Shown: positions 1-11,155, counted from the stretch's first letter. The stretch: 64,000 nt of DNA from Ceratobasidium sp. AG-K (GCA_037039685.1 JAWNGF010000005.1:1054001-1118000); one strand, 5' to 3'. Notes: generated by a model from the sequence alone, not told the origin. Program-made: numbers and translations.

Positions 1-244
1 AGGGATGATACTCCGATATCCAGAGACGAATGGAAAGGCTGGATACGAGAACATACATGTCTTTACCGTGCAAGGCCACCCGGAGTTCCACGAAGGCATC
101 GTTTCAAAGGTGATAGATTCCAGGGAACTCAGCGGCGTGATGAGCCCGGTTGTAGTTGTAGACGGTCGCAAAAGAGCCCCACGACCGCACGATGGGATTT
201 CGGTGATCGGTCACGTAATCTGGAGAATCTTGGGGGTAAATTAG
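1..244 (+). CDS. Class I glutamine amidotransferase-like protein, C-terminal exon (partial)
   Basis: Only the last exon is in the window and the gene continues off the left edge. The readable frame contains VFTVQGHPEF, the conserved block of class I glutamine amidotransferase domains. There the His and Glu form the catalytic triad with a Cys that would lie upstream. The tail, ending GHVIWRILGVN and TAG at 242-244, resembles stand-alone fungal GATase-like proteins (GMP-synthase-like), not a large fused synthetase, because it stops soon after the His/Glu block. Such proteins are predicted to hydrolyse glutamine or a related amide in the cytosol; the substrate cannot be told from this piece. It is convergent with the kinase gene ending at 500. 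Family assignment is fairly sure, precise function unknown. Confidence 0.75.
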   Translation, partial: GMILRYPETNGKAGYENIHVFTVQGHPEFHEGIVSKVIDSRELSGVMSPVVVVDGRKRAPRPHDGISVIGHVIWRILGVN

Positions 245-499
245 TGATCCAAGGAGGCGGTCAACTACACTACTGTCAATTGTCTACTAATAATTAATTT
301 AAATCTGGCTGTGAGATCTTTCGATTATCCTCGACTATTCCCGATCTCAAAAACGTCGGTTTTATTACAATCGTCATTATAGACCACACAAAACCCAAAC
401 TAGATAGCAACCTTCGACAAGGCGATCAGGAAATATGTCTACTTCCAGCACTCAAAGTCGGGATGGATGATGGGATACTCTGGACAACCACCGCTCCAG

Positions 500-3400
500 T
501 CATGAGTGAGCGCAGTCTTCGTTGAGGCTGGCACAAGATACGTTAGACACTATCAAATTCAAAGTGCGCATAAACCCACCACTACTCCTAGTAAACAGGT
601 TCCCTGTGATGGTTGTAATTGCGGTCTCGCACGCTTTGCGCACATCTGGAGGTCCTTGGCGGGCAACCTGCTTCAAGATGTCGATTCCTCCCGCATCCTG
701 GATTTCCTTTCGGATCGCCGAGCCCCCTACGTCTCCCAAGAAGCTCACGGCAAATGCCAGCTCGGCGTGAACCTGAGGATTGGTTGTCGGGACCGCGGAA
801 GCGGCTCGCAACGCAGATAGCAATGCATCAACCACACCGGCCTGAACAAGCGCCTTGCGGGTTCCAGACCCCCACTCGGCGCAGGAAAACCGGGCGATCG
901 CAAACGCAAACGAGCCGAGAGCGTCTGTCTCCTCGGGTGGAATTACACGCGGAAGCCGTGCTAGGCCATCTGCAGCCCCATCTTTCAGGAGGATCTTAGC
1001 CATGTCGGCGGAGTTTGGGCGCATGTGACACCCGATTGCTCGTGCTGCCCAGTTAAGGACGTGCGGGTCGAGTGTTTGATTTAGAGTTCGAACCATTGGC
1101 TCTACTGCTCCCGCGGCAGCAAGGGCCTTGGAAAACTTGATGGTACGTGCCAGTCGTCCGACGCCAAATAATGCAACCCCAAGGTCCTCAGAATCCGCAT
1201 TAGGAATAGCCGTCGTCTGCAAATGTGTAGCAAGAGCTGGAATGGCCCCCGAATCGACGAGTTTCCCAGCAAGAGCGTCAGTCCGTGCGAGTGTACCCAA
1301 TGCCCAGACACAGCTGCGAAGGGTGGTTTTATCTCTTGACGCGCTCATCCAACTAATGAGGAGTTCTGGAAGCCCGTCCCGAATGAACTTGGTCGCAATG
1401 TCGTCGGATTGGATCATGCGACCAAGACACCAGGCGGAGCATGCCCGAACAGGATCTTCGCGTGCCGCCTTAGATATCTCCATGAGCATTCCAGCAGTCC
1501 CGGTGCGGACAATGCTATTTGCGCTTAACAAGTCATGTCTATCGGTCAATTGCTTAGTATTTAATCATATAAGTCGTGTAGACTAATACGCACGAGAGTA
1601 GACCAAGTGCAAGGATAACATGATTGATCCCCTCGCCATTGGGCGAGAGATTCTTGAAGTGGGTAATCAAATTTGGGATTGCGCCAGCCTCCACTAATTT
1701 CTTCGCCTGGCCGTCGTCCTCGGCCAGATCGATAATTTCGCATACCAAGCGACGAACTTCAGCCTGATCGTTACCCCTGTTTACTACGGACATTAGAGCC
1801 TGGGATAAGGACAACGCTGTTGGCACTGAAACAGGGCTTAGTAACCTCGAGCTAGATAGTTAAGGACCAAGGACATACAGGGAGCAGGGGCCGCGCTAGC
1901 CCGCTTGTCTTTCAACGTCATTTTCCGCGTAGGTGCTGAAAGGGGTGGGGTCTGCAGTTGGAATGACTCTCTCTCGGCAACTGGAACCGTGACATGCTGT
2001 TCGTGCGATGGTGCATGCGGACTCGAGGGCGAAGCTGAGGCAGAGGCAGAGTGGGCGGGAGAGGGTGGTGCGAGACCAGCATTAGGCAGCCTCTGGTGAG
2101 AAGCCGCTGTGCCCGGGGGAGATGTGTGAATCCTGTTGCCACTAGGTCCGGCCTGAGAAGACGACCCGGATACTTCGGTGTTGGTTGGCACAGCTAATCA
2201 AAGTCCATGTCAGGCTGCATGGTATCCGAACTACCGCTCGACATACCATGATGGTAAGGTCTACCCTTCTCCGGCGGGTAATACGACGCCCGATTAACGG
2301 GGGGCGGGGTGACAGGACCGACAGCACTGCTGAGTGTAGTGTTGAATGACCCGGAGACCGACGTCGGGAATGTCAAGTTTCCAGCGCTCGGTGTTCCAGC
2401 GGCTACGTCATAAGATGGCGGCGGCAAGATTTCGATCTCGGCGGATTCGATAGTCTGGTTGATGTTGTTGGTTGCTTGGGGTCTTGACCTTGAGCCAAGC
2501 TGGAGTGGAGGTGTAGTAGCGATGGGAGTCATGTCTGTGATCGAAGATTGGGATATGCTGATGCTTGCACCCGAGGCAGTATTCGGGAGCATATTCGCAA
2601 ATTGTGCTATGAGAATATATAGGAGTCAGTATGTGGCAACGATAACCTCGGCCGCACAGCTTCGCCGAGCGCCCGCTCTGCTGTATGACGCTATTACGGG
2701 GCAGCTCAACTTGCCTTGTAGATCATCAATCATCGGCTCCACGCTCGTGTCTTGAGGGAACACCTGTGCCAATTGCTTGAAGGTTGGGCGGAACTGAGGA
2801 TCCTTATCCCAAGCCTTGGTGATCAAGAACCAAATATCGTCAGACAAGCCCCTCTGGAGGCCAAGCTCGGGCTCAGGTCTATCGGGGCGTTGGTTTTCGC
2901 GAACAACGAGATGGTAGATGATGTCGACTCCATTTACGTATCCAAAAGGAGGTTGTTCAGTGAATATCTCGAGTGTACTACGTATGAGCGCTATGGGTGA
3001 GATAAGGCCCCAATGTCAGAGAAGTTAGCTTACGTCATCGCCCATGCATAGACATCGGAAGCCTTGTTTAAAACCTACAAGGAACTCGTTGGTTCCATCG
3101 ATGACAATAAAGCAATCTCTACTTACTCCTCTCCAGCGTTCAGGAGACAAGTATCGAGGTGATCCTGACACATTCTCACTGACATGAGCCCTTGAAGTCG
3201 AGTCCTGCTTCACTTCAGACAGCCCAAAATCAGCCAATGCGGCGCCGCCCGTATCCGTAATCAAAACGTTGGCCTTGCGTAATAGGCATATACATAAGTA
3301 TCCGCACCCTATGTCCTAGCAAGAGTGTACGCACCGCCTTGAGATCGCCATGAATAATCCCCATAGAGTGGAGGTATTCCATCCCGACAGCAGTCTCGCG

Positions 3401-4613
3401 AGCCAACTTGGCACGATCCGCGTGAGGGTTCCGTTTGAGGTACATCAAGGCATTGCCGTTGGCAAGGTACTGAGAAACAATGAACGCATTTGGAGAATGC
3501 TTGGGAGAAGCACCAAAGAATTGGACGACATGTGGATGGCGTAGGCCCTGCCATGTTTCTACCTCACGTAGTAGTGTCTAATTGGACCATATTAGAGCGT
3601 GCATAGCCTCCAGATATCTGCAGCTCACCTCGGCTGAAGCATCCTTGACCAGACGCTTAACGGCCACCGTTGCACCGTTCCATTTGCCCTTGAATACCGT
3701 CCCAAATCCGCCCTTGCCAAGCGGCGAGTTTTCGTCAATCTGAATATCGCTTTCACCGATTACCCAACGTGGACTGCGAGGTGGAGCAGGTACCCGACCG
3801 CTAGGTGTCGCGCTGAGTGAATTACCACTTGGAACCGCGCCAATCGAGCCCTGAGAGTACAAGGATTGGGCGCTGTCGTTGGAGGCCGGGGGACTAGACG
3901 AGGCCCGCGCCCGGAACACTTTCGTCGCATGTTCCAGAAAGTGTCGGGCTCTCGGGGAGTCCTGAGGCCCTAAGCCGATTAACATCAACTGTATTTCACG
4001 GACAGCATTCAAAGCTGTGTGCGGGCTCGAGACGCCAAACTCCTGGGCAAGCGCATTTTCGTCGGACTGCAGCACTCCCATCTTTTGCTCAATGCTTGAA
4101 GAAGGGTTACTACCGTATCATGGCAACCAATGTATTCAACGTACTGATACTGGTCGTTTCTCCGTGCTCCTTCGCTAATTGATAAGTCTTGAACAATTTG
4201 AGCTTCGGTGACGACCTTGAATATCCGCAGTACGTCGGTCAGCTTGAGGTTTACGACTTCAATGTCGCGCTGGTCGTGAGCCATATCGATCAATCGCCGG
4301 ACAAAGGGCTTGGCCGCGATGCTTTGCATCACCCCTTTGGTTTCCGCAGCAACACTGTAGTAATACGTAAATAAAGGCCCAAGACACCAGAGTAAGGATC
4401 GTACGCATTGAGTTGGTTGATTTCTCTATTCAGTTCATGAGGTTGGGCTTGTCGGACAATTGGGTCGACGGCCGCCAGAACTCGTTCAGCACGAGCAATC
4501 AGAACAATGGCGGATTCTTTGGATTCCGGGCAGGGGTATATAATATCAAAGGCTTCACCCAGAAGGTGAGTGGCGGTCGCAAGTCGGGGAGAGGTAGGTG
4601 GCTGAACCGCCAT
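500..4613 (-). CDS. TKL-type protein kinase fused to C-terminal armadillo repeats
   Basis: One multi-exon gene, probably about 1,150-1,200 residues. Reading from 4613: an N-terminal helical region of about 250 residues, perhaps a four-helix adaptor/MLKL-like domain (tentative); a kinase domain at about 3720-2640 with glycine loop GKGGFGTVFKG, lysine VAVKRL, HPHVVQF, catalytic loop HGDLKAANVL, DFG (ADFGLS), SPERW and RPTF; a Ser/Pro-rich linker (2590-1880); then armadillo-like repeats (1826-600). Two joins show that kinase and repeats are one protein: the intron with donor GTATGTCC, branch TACTAAG and acceptor TTTCAG near 1870-1828 keeps frame into PTALSLSQ, and the intron near 1590-1538 joins GLLS to HDLLSAN. 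The catalytic loop is HGD instead of HRD, but Lys, Asp, Asn and DFG are all present, so activity is expected. TKL kinases are expanded in Agaricomycetes. Substrate unknown; the repeats probably bind partner proteins. Confidence 0.8.
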
Positions 4614-5589
4614 TGTTTGCAGGCTCGAGGGTTGTTGACTGAAGGGCCGGTCGTTGCACAGTAGTTATAGGTGCTACCAGGCGCCTGTTAAAAGTCAAGG
4701 GATCAGGTACGGTGATTGGTTTCCCGGTCACGGCCGAGCTCCAGTGGTTGGCAGTTGTGGCAGTCCGGACATTATCACCCGTTAGGTCATTGCGGCCATG
4801 ATCACGTGATAGTTTCCTGCATACAAAGAGGCTCACGAAGCTGAATTTAGTCATACCGCATGACTAACTTGCAGACATTTCGTCAGCACCTACTGTATCA
4901 ATTCGCGGTGCGTATTGCCAGCATCAGCCATGATATTCATAAGTTCCTCTACAACTAAGCATACTTTGTCAACGACCTTTGCTTTTCCAAGTAAAGCAAG
5001 AGGTTGATTGATGCCATCAGCACAAGGCAACAACACCATCAGCCGATTAGAGTAGATTGAGCCACCAAACAACAAGCAAAACGCTCACTTGCATTCGAGA
5101 AGACTTGCTGGGTTTCTTAGCTCACTAAGCACGCCGTACAACGCGTATAAGTTCAGATTCATCCCCTTACTCGAGGGCTGCCCACGTCACCCCATTAGTC
5201 TTGAACTAGAGAGTGGTATACAGCAAATCCAGTAAATACTTAAGCGGACGGGTAACACCGGGGCTCGGACCTACGTGTTGTGCCGTCTGATTTTCCATAC
5301 TGGCACGTAAAGATGGTTTGATGCCCCTAGACAATCACAGCCCGGCTTGACACAATCGACGCGGAGGTGACTCTTCATCGAGCAGCTAAGCAAAGTGAAA
5401 CGTCAAGCAACTAGCGCTGCATTCAGTTGGAGTGCTCCGTACAACACGAGATTGTTGAGGTGAATCATGTTAACCTATGGCCAATCGCCGTCTCTCCCGG
5501 TTGCCAATTAAATTCCGGATTTTGGCAAGACTGTGACCAAAAGAGCGAATATCGTTATAGTGTACTGTCAATTTAATGCGTGAAAAAAA
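4614..5589. other. Intergenic region, kinase promoter side
   Basis: No convincing gene. The open frame at 4555-4854 (minus) is not in frame with the kinase start and has no family signal. The region upstream of 4613 should contain the promoter and leader of the kinase gene, but I see no clear TATA box. Confidence 0.5.
5583..5589 (-). terminator. RNA polymerase III T-run after tRNA-Ala
   Basis: The plus strand reads a run of A between 5583 and 5589, so the transcript of the minus-strand tRNA runs into T residues one base after its 3' end, the standard Pol III stop. Confidence 0.7.
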
Positions 5590-5672
5590 TGGACAAGTCC
5601 GGAATTGAACCGGAGACCTCCTCAAATCACATCAATGCGAATGAGGCGCGATAACCCCTACACTACATGCCC
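5590..5672 (-). tRNA. tRNA-Ala (anticodon CGC) with a short intron
   Basis: The reverse strand folds as a tRNA: acceptor 5' strand GGGCATG pairs with 3' CTTGTCC; D-arm region TAGTGTAGGGGTTATC; anticodon stem CCTCA/TGAGG; T arm TCCGG-TTCAATT-CCGGA; discriminator A. The third acceptor pair is G-T (G3:U70), the main identity element of alanine tRNA. The loop between the anticodon stem strands is 17 nt. Taking TTCGCA as the 5' part leaves about 10 nt after position 37, the usual place of a nuclear tRNA intron, and gives anticodon CGC, which reads GCG. A run of T follows directly downstream on the minus strand, a Pol III terminator. One T:T mismatch is seen in the acceptor stem. Confidence 0.85.
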
Positions 5673-6503
5673 GTTGCCTCCACAGAGCCAAATTTTTATC
5701 TCACCCTTTCAGGAAATTGGACCATTAGCCACTCCGCCCCTACTCGGCCTTTCCCCGTTTTGGTTCTCTCCTACTTATATTTTTCCACATAAACCAACTG
5801 CTTACAAACTTCTGCAGTATACCTGCGTGATAGAGGGCGGACATCGGACTCCTCAAACCATCATGCCATCTGAATTGCTTTCGGTACAGCAAACCAGAGA
5901 ACAAGGGCAATCAGGTCTGCAAACCCCACTCGCCAAAACGAACTGACGCCCCAACCTCAGCTAGTGTGATCTCACGGCAACGGTTGGCAACACTTGATCA
6001 AGAGCTCGAAACACGACTTTCTGTCGATACGCCCGGCTGGCAAAAGAAGCCCCAGAGATGCATATGCACCACTTGCCAAAATCTACACATTCTGATCACA
6101 CTGCTCCGCGCGACACGTTCACGGCCCATATCAACCCCATGATGATCAAGGCTTAGATCGATCAGCACGACGCCAGATCTTAGGTTGGGATCACGGCATC
6201 CGTGATTGACATCTGACAGCTGCCACTCCAGCCCGGTAACTCTGATTTGGAGTAACCAACGAGGTAATCGTACGATAAACTAACAAAATTACCTACATAT
6301 ACACATATACATACAAACATGCCAATAAACAAATGAACAGCGAGCGATGGCTAGGATTACAAGCGGTACTGTAGCGTAGGTTGTGAACGGTGCGAAGTGG
6401 ACATGTGAAATAATGAGTATAGGTGTGGTTTTGGTACTTTGCACCTTAGCGGCGCTCGCGGTAGGGCGAACCCTTGTCTGGTGCAGTGTTGAGCCAAGAA
6501 GGG
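5673..6503. other. Intergenic region
   Basis: Open frames here (for example 5605-5946, plus) overlap the tRNA or show no family resemblance. It holds the 5' flank of the tRNA and the 3' flank of the LOV gene. Nothing else is supported. Confidence 0.5.
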
Positions 6504-7515
6504 CTAGGCCTGGGTACGAATGTAGAAGCCCGCTTGCATCGTTCGCATAATTGCCTTGGGTTGTTGAACCAGATCGGCCATGATACCCACATGATACCTG
6601 GGCCAAGGTAAATATCATTTCGCCCAATGACGACATGCCTACCTAAACCGTGAGCCCTCTCCAGCTTCTCGTACGGGTACCACGCTCAGCCAATTCCAAA
6701 AAGCCGTCCCGTCACGTTTATAGTTGAGTACGGTGGTTTGGATCTCTAGGTTCATATCGAGGTGAGCCTTGAGACGTTGGACGGTGGCCTGGTCCGTGTG
6801 GGCACGAGGAGAGCCGGCTGGGACATGTGAGCTGGGTGGAGGGATGTACGGGCCTCGTTCGGGATTTGGGTCTGTTTGCTGTGACGAGGAAGTTCGAATG
6901 GTTTCGGTCGATGACGAGGACGAGTTCGTTGATGCAGATGGTCTAGACGTCTGTTTGGAGTGATCTGACGTCGGCGAAGATCTTGGCAACGTCCCTCGCT
7001 GTGACGGAGTGAGTACGTGCCCTCCTGGTGCTTGCATGAATCTCGGATTGCGGCCCACAATGTCCTCGAGCGCATATCCCGACATGGCACAAAATGAATC
7101 AGACGCCCAGACAAGCGGGCGGTCCGGAAGGTCGAGATCAACGATGACGCATGAAGCCGTGTGATCTGGGTTGACGTCAGTGGGGAAGCCACGCGATAAA
7201 GGTTCTTAACTTACCGATTGGGCCAAGGTGAATCTGGGGACGTGGTCGCATCACAACCTTGGCGAGGATGCCGATGACATCCAGGTGGCCGACCCATTGA
7301 CGCTGGGCGGTTGCTCTTAGCCGTTGCATGCCACGAAGAGGCGGAGGGAGCTGAAGTGTTGGAATGAGATTGGCGAGGTTAACATGGTAGGCAGCAGGCG
7401 GGTCTGAATCGGCGCTCGACGAACCCGCATCGCTGCTACAGGAGCTGCTCGACTTGCTCGTCGCCGGTGAGGTCGTTATGGAGAGCCCTATGAGGGAGAG
7501 CTGGGGAGAAGACAT
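6504..7515 (-). CDS. Small LOV/PAS-domain protein lacking the photoactive cysteine
   Basis: Three exons (7515-7215, 7165-6643, 6597-6504) join in frame to 305 residues ending RTQA-TAG. The PAS core has the LOV layout: PLVWASDSF, GYALEDIVGRNPRFMQAPGG, then NYKRDGTAFWNWLSVVPV and finally YHVGIMADLVQQPKAIM, the typical last strand of fungal LOV domains (WC-1, Vivid). The flavin-adduct motif is normally GRNCRFLQ; here the Cys is Pro (CCG, complement of 7044-7046). About 75 residues rich in Ser/Thr/Pro interrupt the domain after the GRN motif, where WC-1 and Vivid have a longer loop. No zinc finger is seen, so it is Vivid-like in size and not a complete WC-1. It may bind flavin without forming the normal cysteinyl adduct, or be a light-insensitive partner of a white-collar complex (inference). 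Confidence 0.8.
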
Positions 7516-7518
7516 GGC

Positions 7519-7722
7519 TCAGGAGGATTCAGCGAGCGGATTGAAAATGCCGAAGCTAAGTAGGTTCTGGCGTGCATCTATTCCAGCGCGGGATTTGAGG
7601 GCGGAATCGAGCTTGTGCCGCAGATCGCACTGTCTAGGCCAGAACAACTCCCTTTCTCGCGAAGATCGGTGGTAGCCGCCCATCGGTCGCTTTCCAAACC
7701 TCGCCTTCATCGGTTCTCGCAT
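7519..7722 (-). other. Upstream open frame ending just before the LOV start codon
   Basis: An ATG-started 67-codon frame ends in TGA (complement of 7519-7521), one codon before the LOV ATG at 7515 and in the same frame. It could be a regulatory uORF. It could also be an N-terminal extension cut off by a nonsense change, or a leader with an unrecognised intron. No domain is visible. Confidence 0.3.
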
Positions 7723-8131
7723 CTAATCGCGTGCCTCCGTCCATCCACGCTCCTCAATCAAGTTAGTGCATGACATATGCACTCAAAACACCATCCGAGC
7801 CGGCTTGATCCACATACCGGGATTACTTCTGTCCTTATAACATGAACTAACTTGCGGTCGTATCACATACTCGCTCCCGCGTGACTCCCATATTGTAGTG
7901 CCCGATCCTCAGCATCCTCGATATGCCGCCGCCGGTTACGACGACAAATAGGGGGCCGTCGGCTCGGGACCGGAAAATTTCCAAAAGCCTCCGTGAAAAT
8001 TCCGCGCTGCCATGCTGCCTGGGAAAATGCCACCGTTGTCTGATTATCCCACCAACACAGGGGCTATGTGCCACATTGTTCCTGGTTTTTAGCGTCCGCT
8101 TGCGGAGCCGTAGCTGGACCGGCGGATTCGG

Positions 8132-8533
8132 TCAAGTTGGTTGCGGAGCCGCCTCGGCTGGGACGTGTGTCAGACCGAATTCAAGGCACACCAAACTCTC
8201 AGACAGAGATGGGCCGTGTACCAATCGAGCGCCGGTATTTACGCCGAGGGTCAATCTCGCTTCATGGTCTGGATTTCCAGAGATTCGTTCGACCTTGGAT
8301 GAAGTCGTATACACCAAGACGACTGCCCTACGGTTTCCAAACATCATGTAAAACTCGACCGGTGCCGGCGCATAGGAAATTCGCGGCATAGATGTACACA
8401 CCCCAAAACCACCAAGGCCAGGGCAGTCCATAAAGAAGCGAGTCCGCGCCGCCGCTCGACGGCCCAAATCTAATCCTTTATTGTTTACGCCCAACCAAGT
8501 CACGAACAATCCAGCACCGTTGATCCCCCGCAA
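8132..8533 (-). CDS. Hypothetical open frame, 133 codons, doubtful
   Basis: An uninterrupted minus-strand frame with balanced composition and no low-complexity bias. I recognise no motif. It overlaps plus-strand frames of similar size, so it may be chance. Listed only because it is the longest uninterrupted frame between the LOV gene and the F-box cluster. Confidence 0.2.
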   Translation of the reverse strand: MRGINGAGLFVTWLGVNNKGLDLGRRAAARTRFFMDCPGLGGFGVCTSMPRISYAPAPVEFYMMFGNRRAVVLVYTTSSKVERISGNPDHEARLTLGVNTGARLVHGPSLSESLVCLEFGLTHVPAEAAPQPT

Positions 8534-8544
8534 AGCGAATCAAG

Positions 8545-8790
8545 TCCTCCGATAATCTAAGCTTCGGTACCGTTGCAGAATAGCCTCGCATATCGGATCG
8601 TCCCGTATTTCATCTGGAGTTACGAGAATACGCGTTGGTACTAGGTGCTGCAAGGAGTTTATATCCGGTATCGAACTGTCTTGACGGGGCATCACATGCT
8701 TACACGGAGCTTAATAGTCCGACTCGACTCGGCAAGTCCGCCAATCGACCGAGGCAGCTATCGGGCCTTACATTTGCTGATGGGTGCTGG
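8545..8790 (-). repeat. Diverged repeat copy A (gene relic)
   Basis: Shares interrupted similarity with 9500-9790 in the same orientation. Examples are GAATAGCCTCGC..TCGGATC against GAAATAGCCTCACG..TCGGATC, and GGCAAGTCCGCCAATCGACCG against GGGAAGTCCGCAAATCGACGG. On the minus strand both encode a similar S-V/L-D-x-R-T-x-x-V stretch. This copy has stops. Probably a remnant of a duplicated gene of unknown family. Confidence 0.45.
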
Positions 8791-9499
8791 TTTCTAGATT
8801 GTCGAGATAAGATTAGTGACGGCGATCAGACGCTCACATACGTTCACGTGCAATGCTCGCACGGAGCCAGTGCAAATGGGCTGCATTTGGCCAATTTACC
8901 ATCGTATATGCTGGCGCACAACAGTGATGGCAATCGAGTCATAGCCCCGGGACCGCATATTTTATACCCTGCTGACGGCCTTCATCCTAGCGCCTGTGAG
9001 TCCATTGATTTGCACTAGCAGCACACAAGCGAATGAGGCTCGGCACCTTATTAGCGTATCCCCTCCACCTTCGCAACGACAGTCGGTTTGATTTCCAGGA
9101 GATCCTGAAGAGATTTAGATCCTTTAGAAACCCAATTAGACACCGTTGAAGAAACATCAGCTTTTATTCCGCCCTCTCGGTTCGTACTGCCAGGCAGTTA
9201 TGAGAATGGACTAATGACTCAAAGTCTAGTAGCCTAAACTCCACCCACCATTATTTGCCACTGCCACTGTGAATCCTACCTTACGCAGTAACAAGGTTAT
9301 ATCAGAATTTGTATACCCCTGGCGATTCGCTAGGCAAGTGCCGAAACTGGAGCTGAACCAATGGTTCGTGTAATTATGGAGATCGAGTGTGCGATGTGAA
9401 ATAGCGCAGGGCGTCTACCTTGCTTCCTACCATATGCAGAAGCTGGCCAATGGCTAGTCCCTAGCGATCGCGATGGCCCCATCGCTGACCCCCCGCAGG

Positions 9500-9790
9500 G
9501 AGATTGCGTGCGTCGTGCCTGACCTCCTCTAAGTGTGCTCTCAGAACCATCTCCGAAATAGCCTCACGCGTCGGATCTGCCCGCATTTCACACACCGGGG
9601 CGAGAGAAGGGGCTTGTCTTTGTTCTCGCTTATGCGATATCATCCATAGAATCGAGCTGGCTGTCGGTATCGAGATATCTTCGCCAGATACCCACGTGGT
9701 GGTGCAAGGTTCATAATTGGTCTGGACCTGGGAAGTCCGCAAATCGACGGAGATGACCATCGATACATTTCCCTTGTAACTCATTGACGA
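9500..9790 (-). repeat. Diverged repeat copy B (gene relic)
   Basis: Partner of the repeat at 8545-8790. Copy B keeps an open minus-strand frame (9461-9784) that includes SVDLRTSQVQTNYEPCTT. No known domain. It may be the last exon of a decayed gene. Confidence 0.4.
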
Positions 9791-10011
9791 TCTTTCATGC
9801 CAATTCGGGTAGAATAAGTGATGGTCGGTTTAGGCATGTCTCTGACAATTTGTTGTATGTCGGAAGGCAGCTCACTCTCAACCTATACTATGAATGCTAA
9901 TTTGCGATGTATTGTAGTAAATAAATGCGACTAGTACAAGCCAACCAACAATATAGATAAAGGCGGTTCGTTGCCATTGAAAGCCGCCTTAGATACTGTG
10001 GACAATAGGGG

Positions 10012-11155
10012 TCAATTCCAATGCTCTATTGCATTTGGATCGTGTCCATCGACCCACCGAAAATATGGATAAATAACACTTAGTTCCACCTTGATAGCCT
10101 CATGATCCTCGTCATCCTCTTCATCATAGCAACCTTCCGAAGCTAAAACTCGGAGATTTGGTACACTGAGTAATTCCAATAAGCTTTCGGGCTCAGCGTG
10201 AGGTGAACAACCGATGAACCGGAAATGGAGTTTAGTTACGCTGGAGCGTTTAGAGAATTCGGTGGTCTGTGTCAACCACAATTGTCGAGGGTCTTTCATA
10301 TCGATAACGCCGTTATGTCCGCATGAGAACCGCAATGGTTTTGGCCCAAGGGTAAGCAAAGAAAGAATGGATTGAGGACCTTTGTCAATGAACGAGCACA
10401 AGCCGAGCACCTCTAAATCATCCAAGCGCACAGGTGATACTTGAGAATCTTTATGACGCTGGGCTAAAAGCTTGAGCCCAACATGAAAGATCCTAAGCCT
10501 GGGGCTGGCTGCCAGAACGTCCAAAAGTCAGTATTTGACGCGCAACTATCTCAAGAGACCTAGCCTGTGGTGCTGTAATGGCGAGAATGTTCAACATACT
10601 GCAGTGGTCGTAGGCGTGAGTGACCTTAAGCTCGTAGAGGTAAATTTTGAGCAAGCAAGCACCCGCGCGTGACCGAAAGGTTTCTGCTCGAGTTTTGAAG
10701 CCTTGATTTAGCGGACTGAAGCTGATTAGGTCGATGTGGGTCCAAGGATGAGCCGAGCCTAGGACGATCTGTCACCAGCGAATGCAGAAGTGCGACAATT
10801 ATTCGTGATATTTAGGAAGGGGAACATTCTCCCCAACATGGTAGTCGAGATCACAGGCGCTGGCAGTCATGGAGAAGATACGAATCACAATCTCGGGTGG
10901 AAGGGAATTGATGTGTGGCACAGGGGAAGACAGATTTATGATTTGACTAATTGTAGATTTCGCTTGCTTGATTTTTGTGTCGTAGGAGGTAGCCAGGGGA
11001 AGTTCACTGACTGCGCGATCGAAAAACGCGCGAGAGATACTAGCAAACGACAGCTGTGGATAGTTGCGAACTGCGGAACGAGCATCCAAATATTGTTCTA
11101 GCGCAGAAGGTAGGAGTGCGCTGGTTTTATGAAGTACCTCGAAAAGCCCTACCAT
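10012..11155 (-). pseudogene. F-box/LRR-like protein gene 1, internal deletion
   Basis: The N-terminal part (from 11155) has the layout of an Agaricomycete F-box protein: a helical start, then INSLPPEIVIRIFSM, the F-box core that would bind Skp1 in an SCF ubiquitin ligase. The C-terminal part (10524-10012) matches the leucine-rich end of the two paralogues downstream (RLDDLEVL, GPKPLRFS, EHWN at the end). Around 10525-10545 the text jumps from APQARSLEI straight to LAASPRLR. That loses about 400 bp that gene 2 retains and shifts the frame. I read this as a deletion-disabled copy; rescue by splicing cannot be excluded. Confidence 0.7.

Larger units (their letters stand above)
7723..10011. other. 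Gene-poor region with decayed sequence
   Basis: No intact gene recognised. A minus-strand frame at 8132-8533 (133 codons) has protein-like composition but no family I know and no clear splice partners. The stretch also holds a diverged repeat pair listed separately. The part 9019-9460 shows nothing. Confidence 0.45.

Noticed and set aside
3300..3460. Kinase as a pseudokinase because HRD is HGD
   Set aside because: The catalytic Asp and Asn, the VAVKRL Lys and DFG are all present. Only the Arg is missing, which is usual in non-RD kinases.
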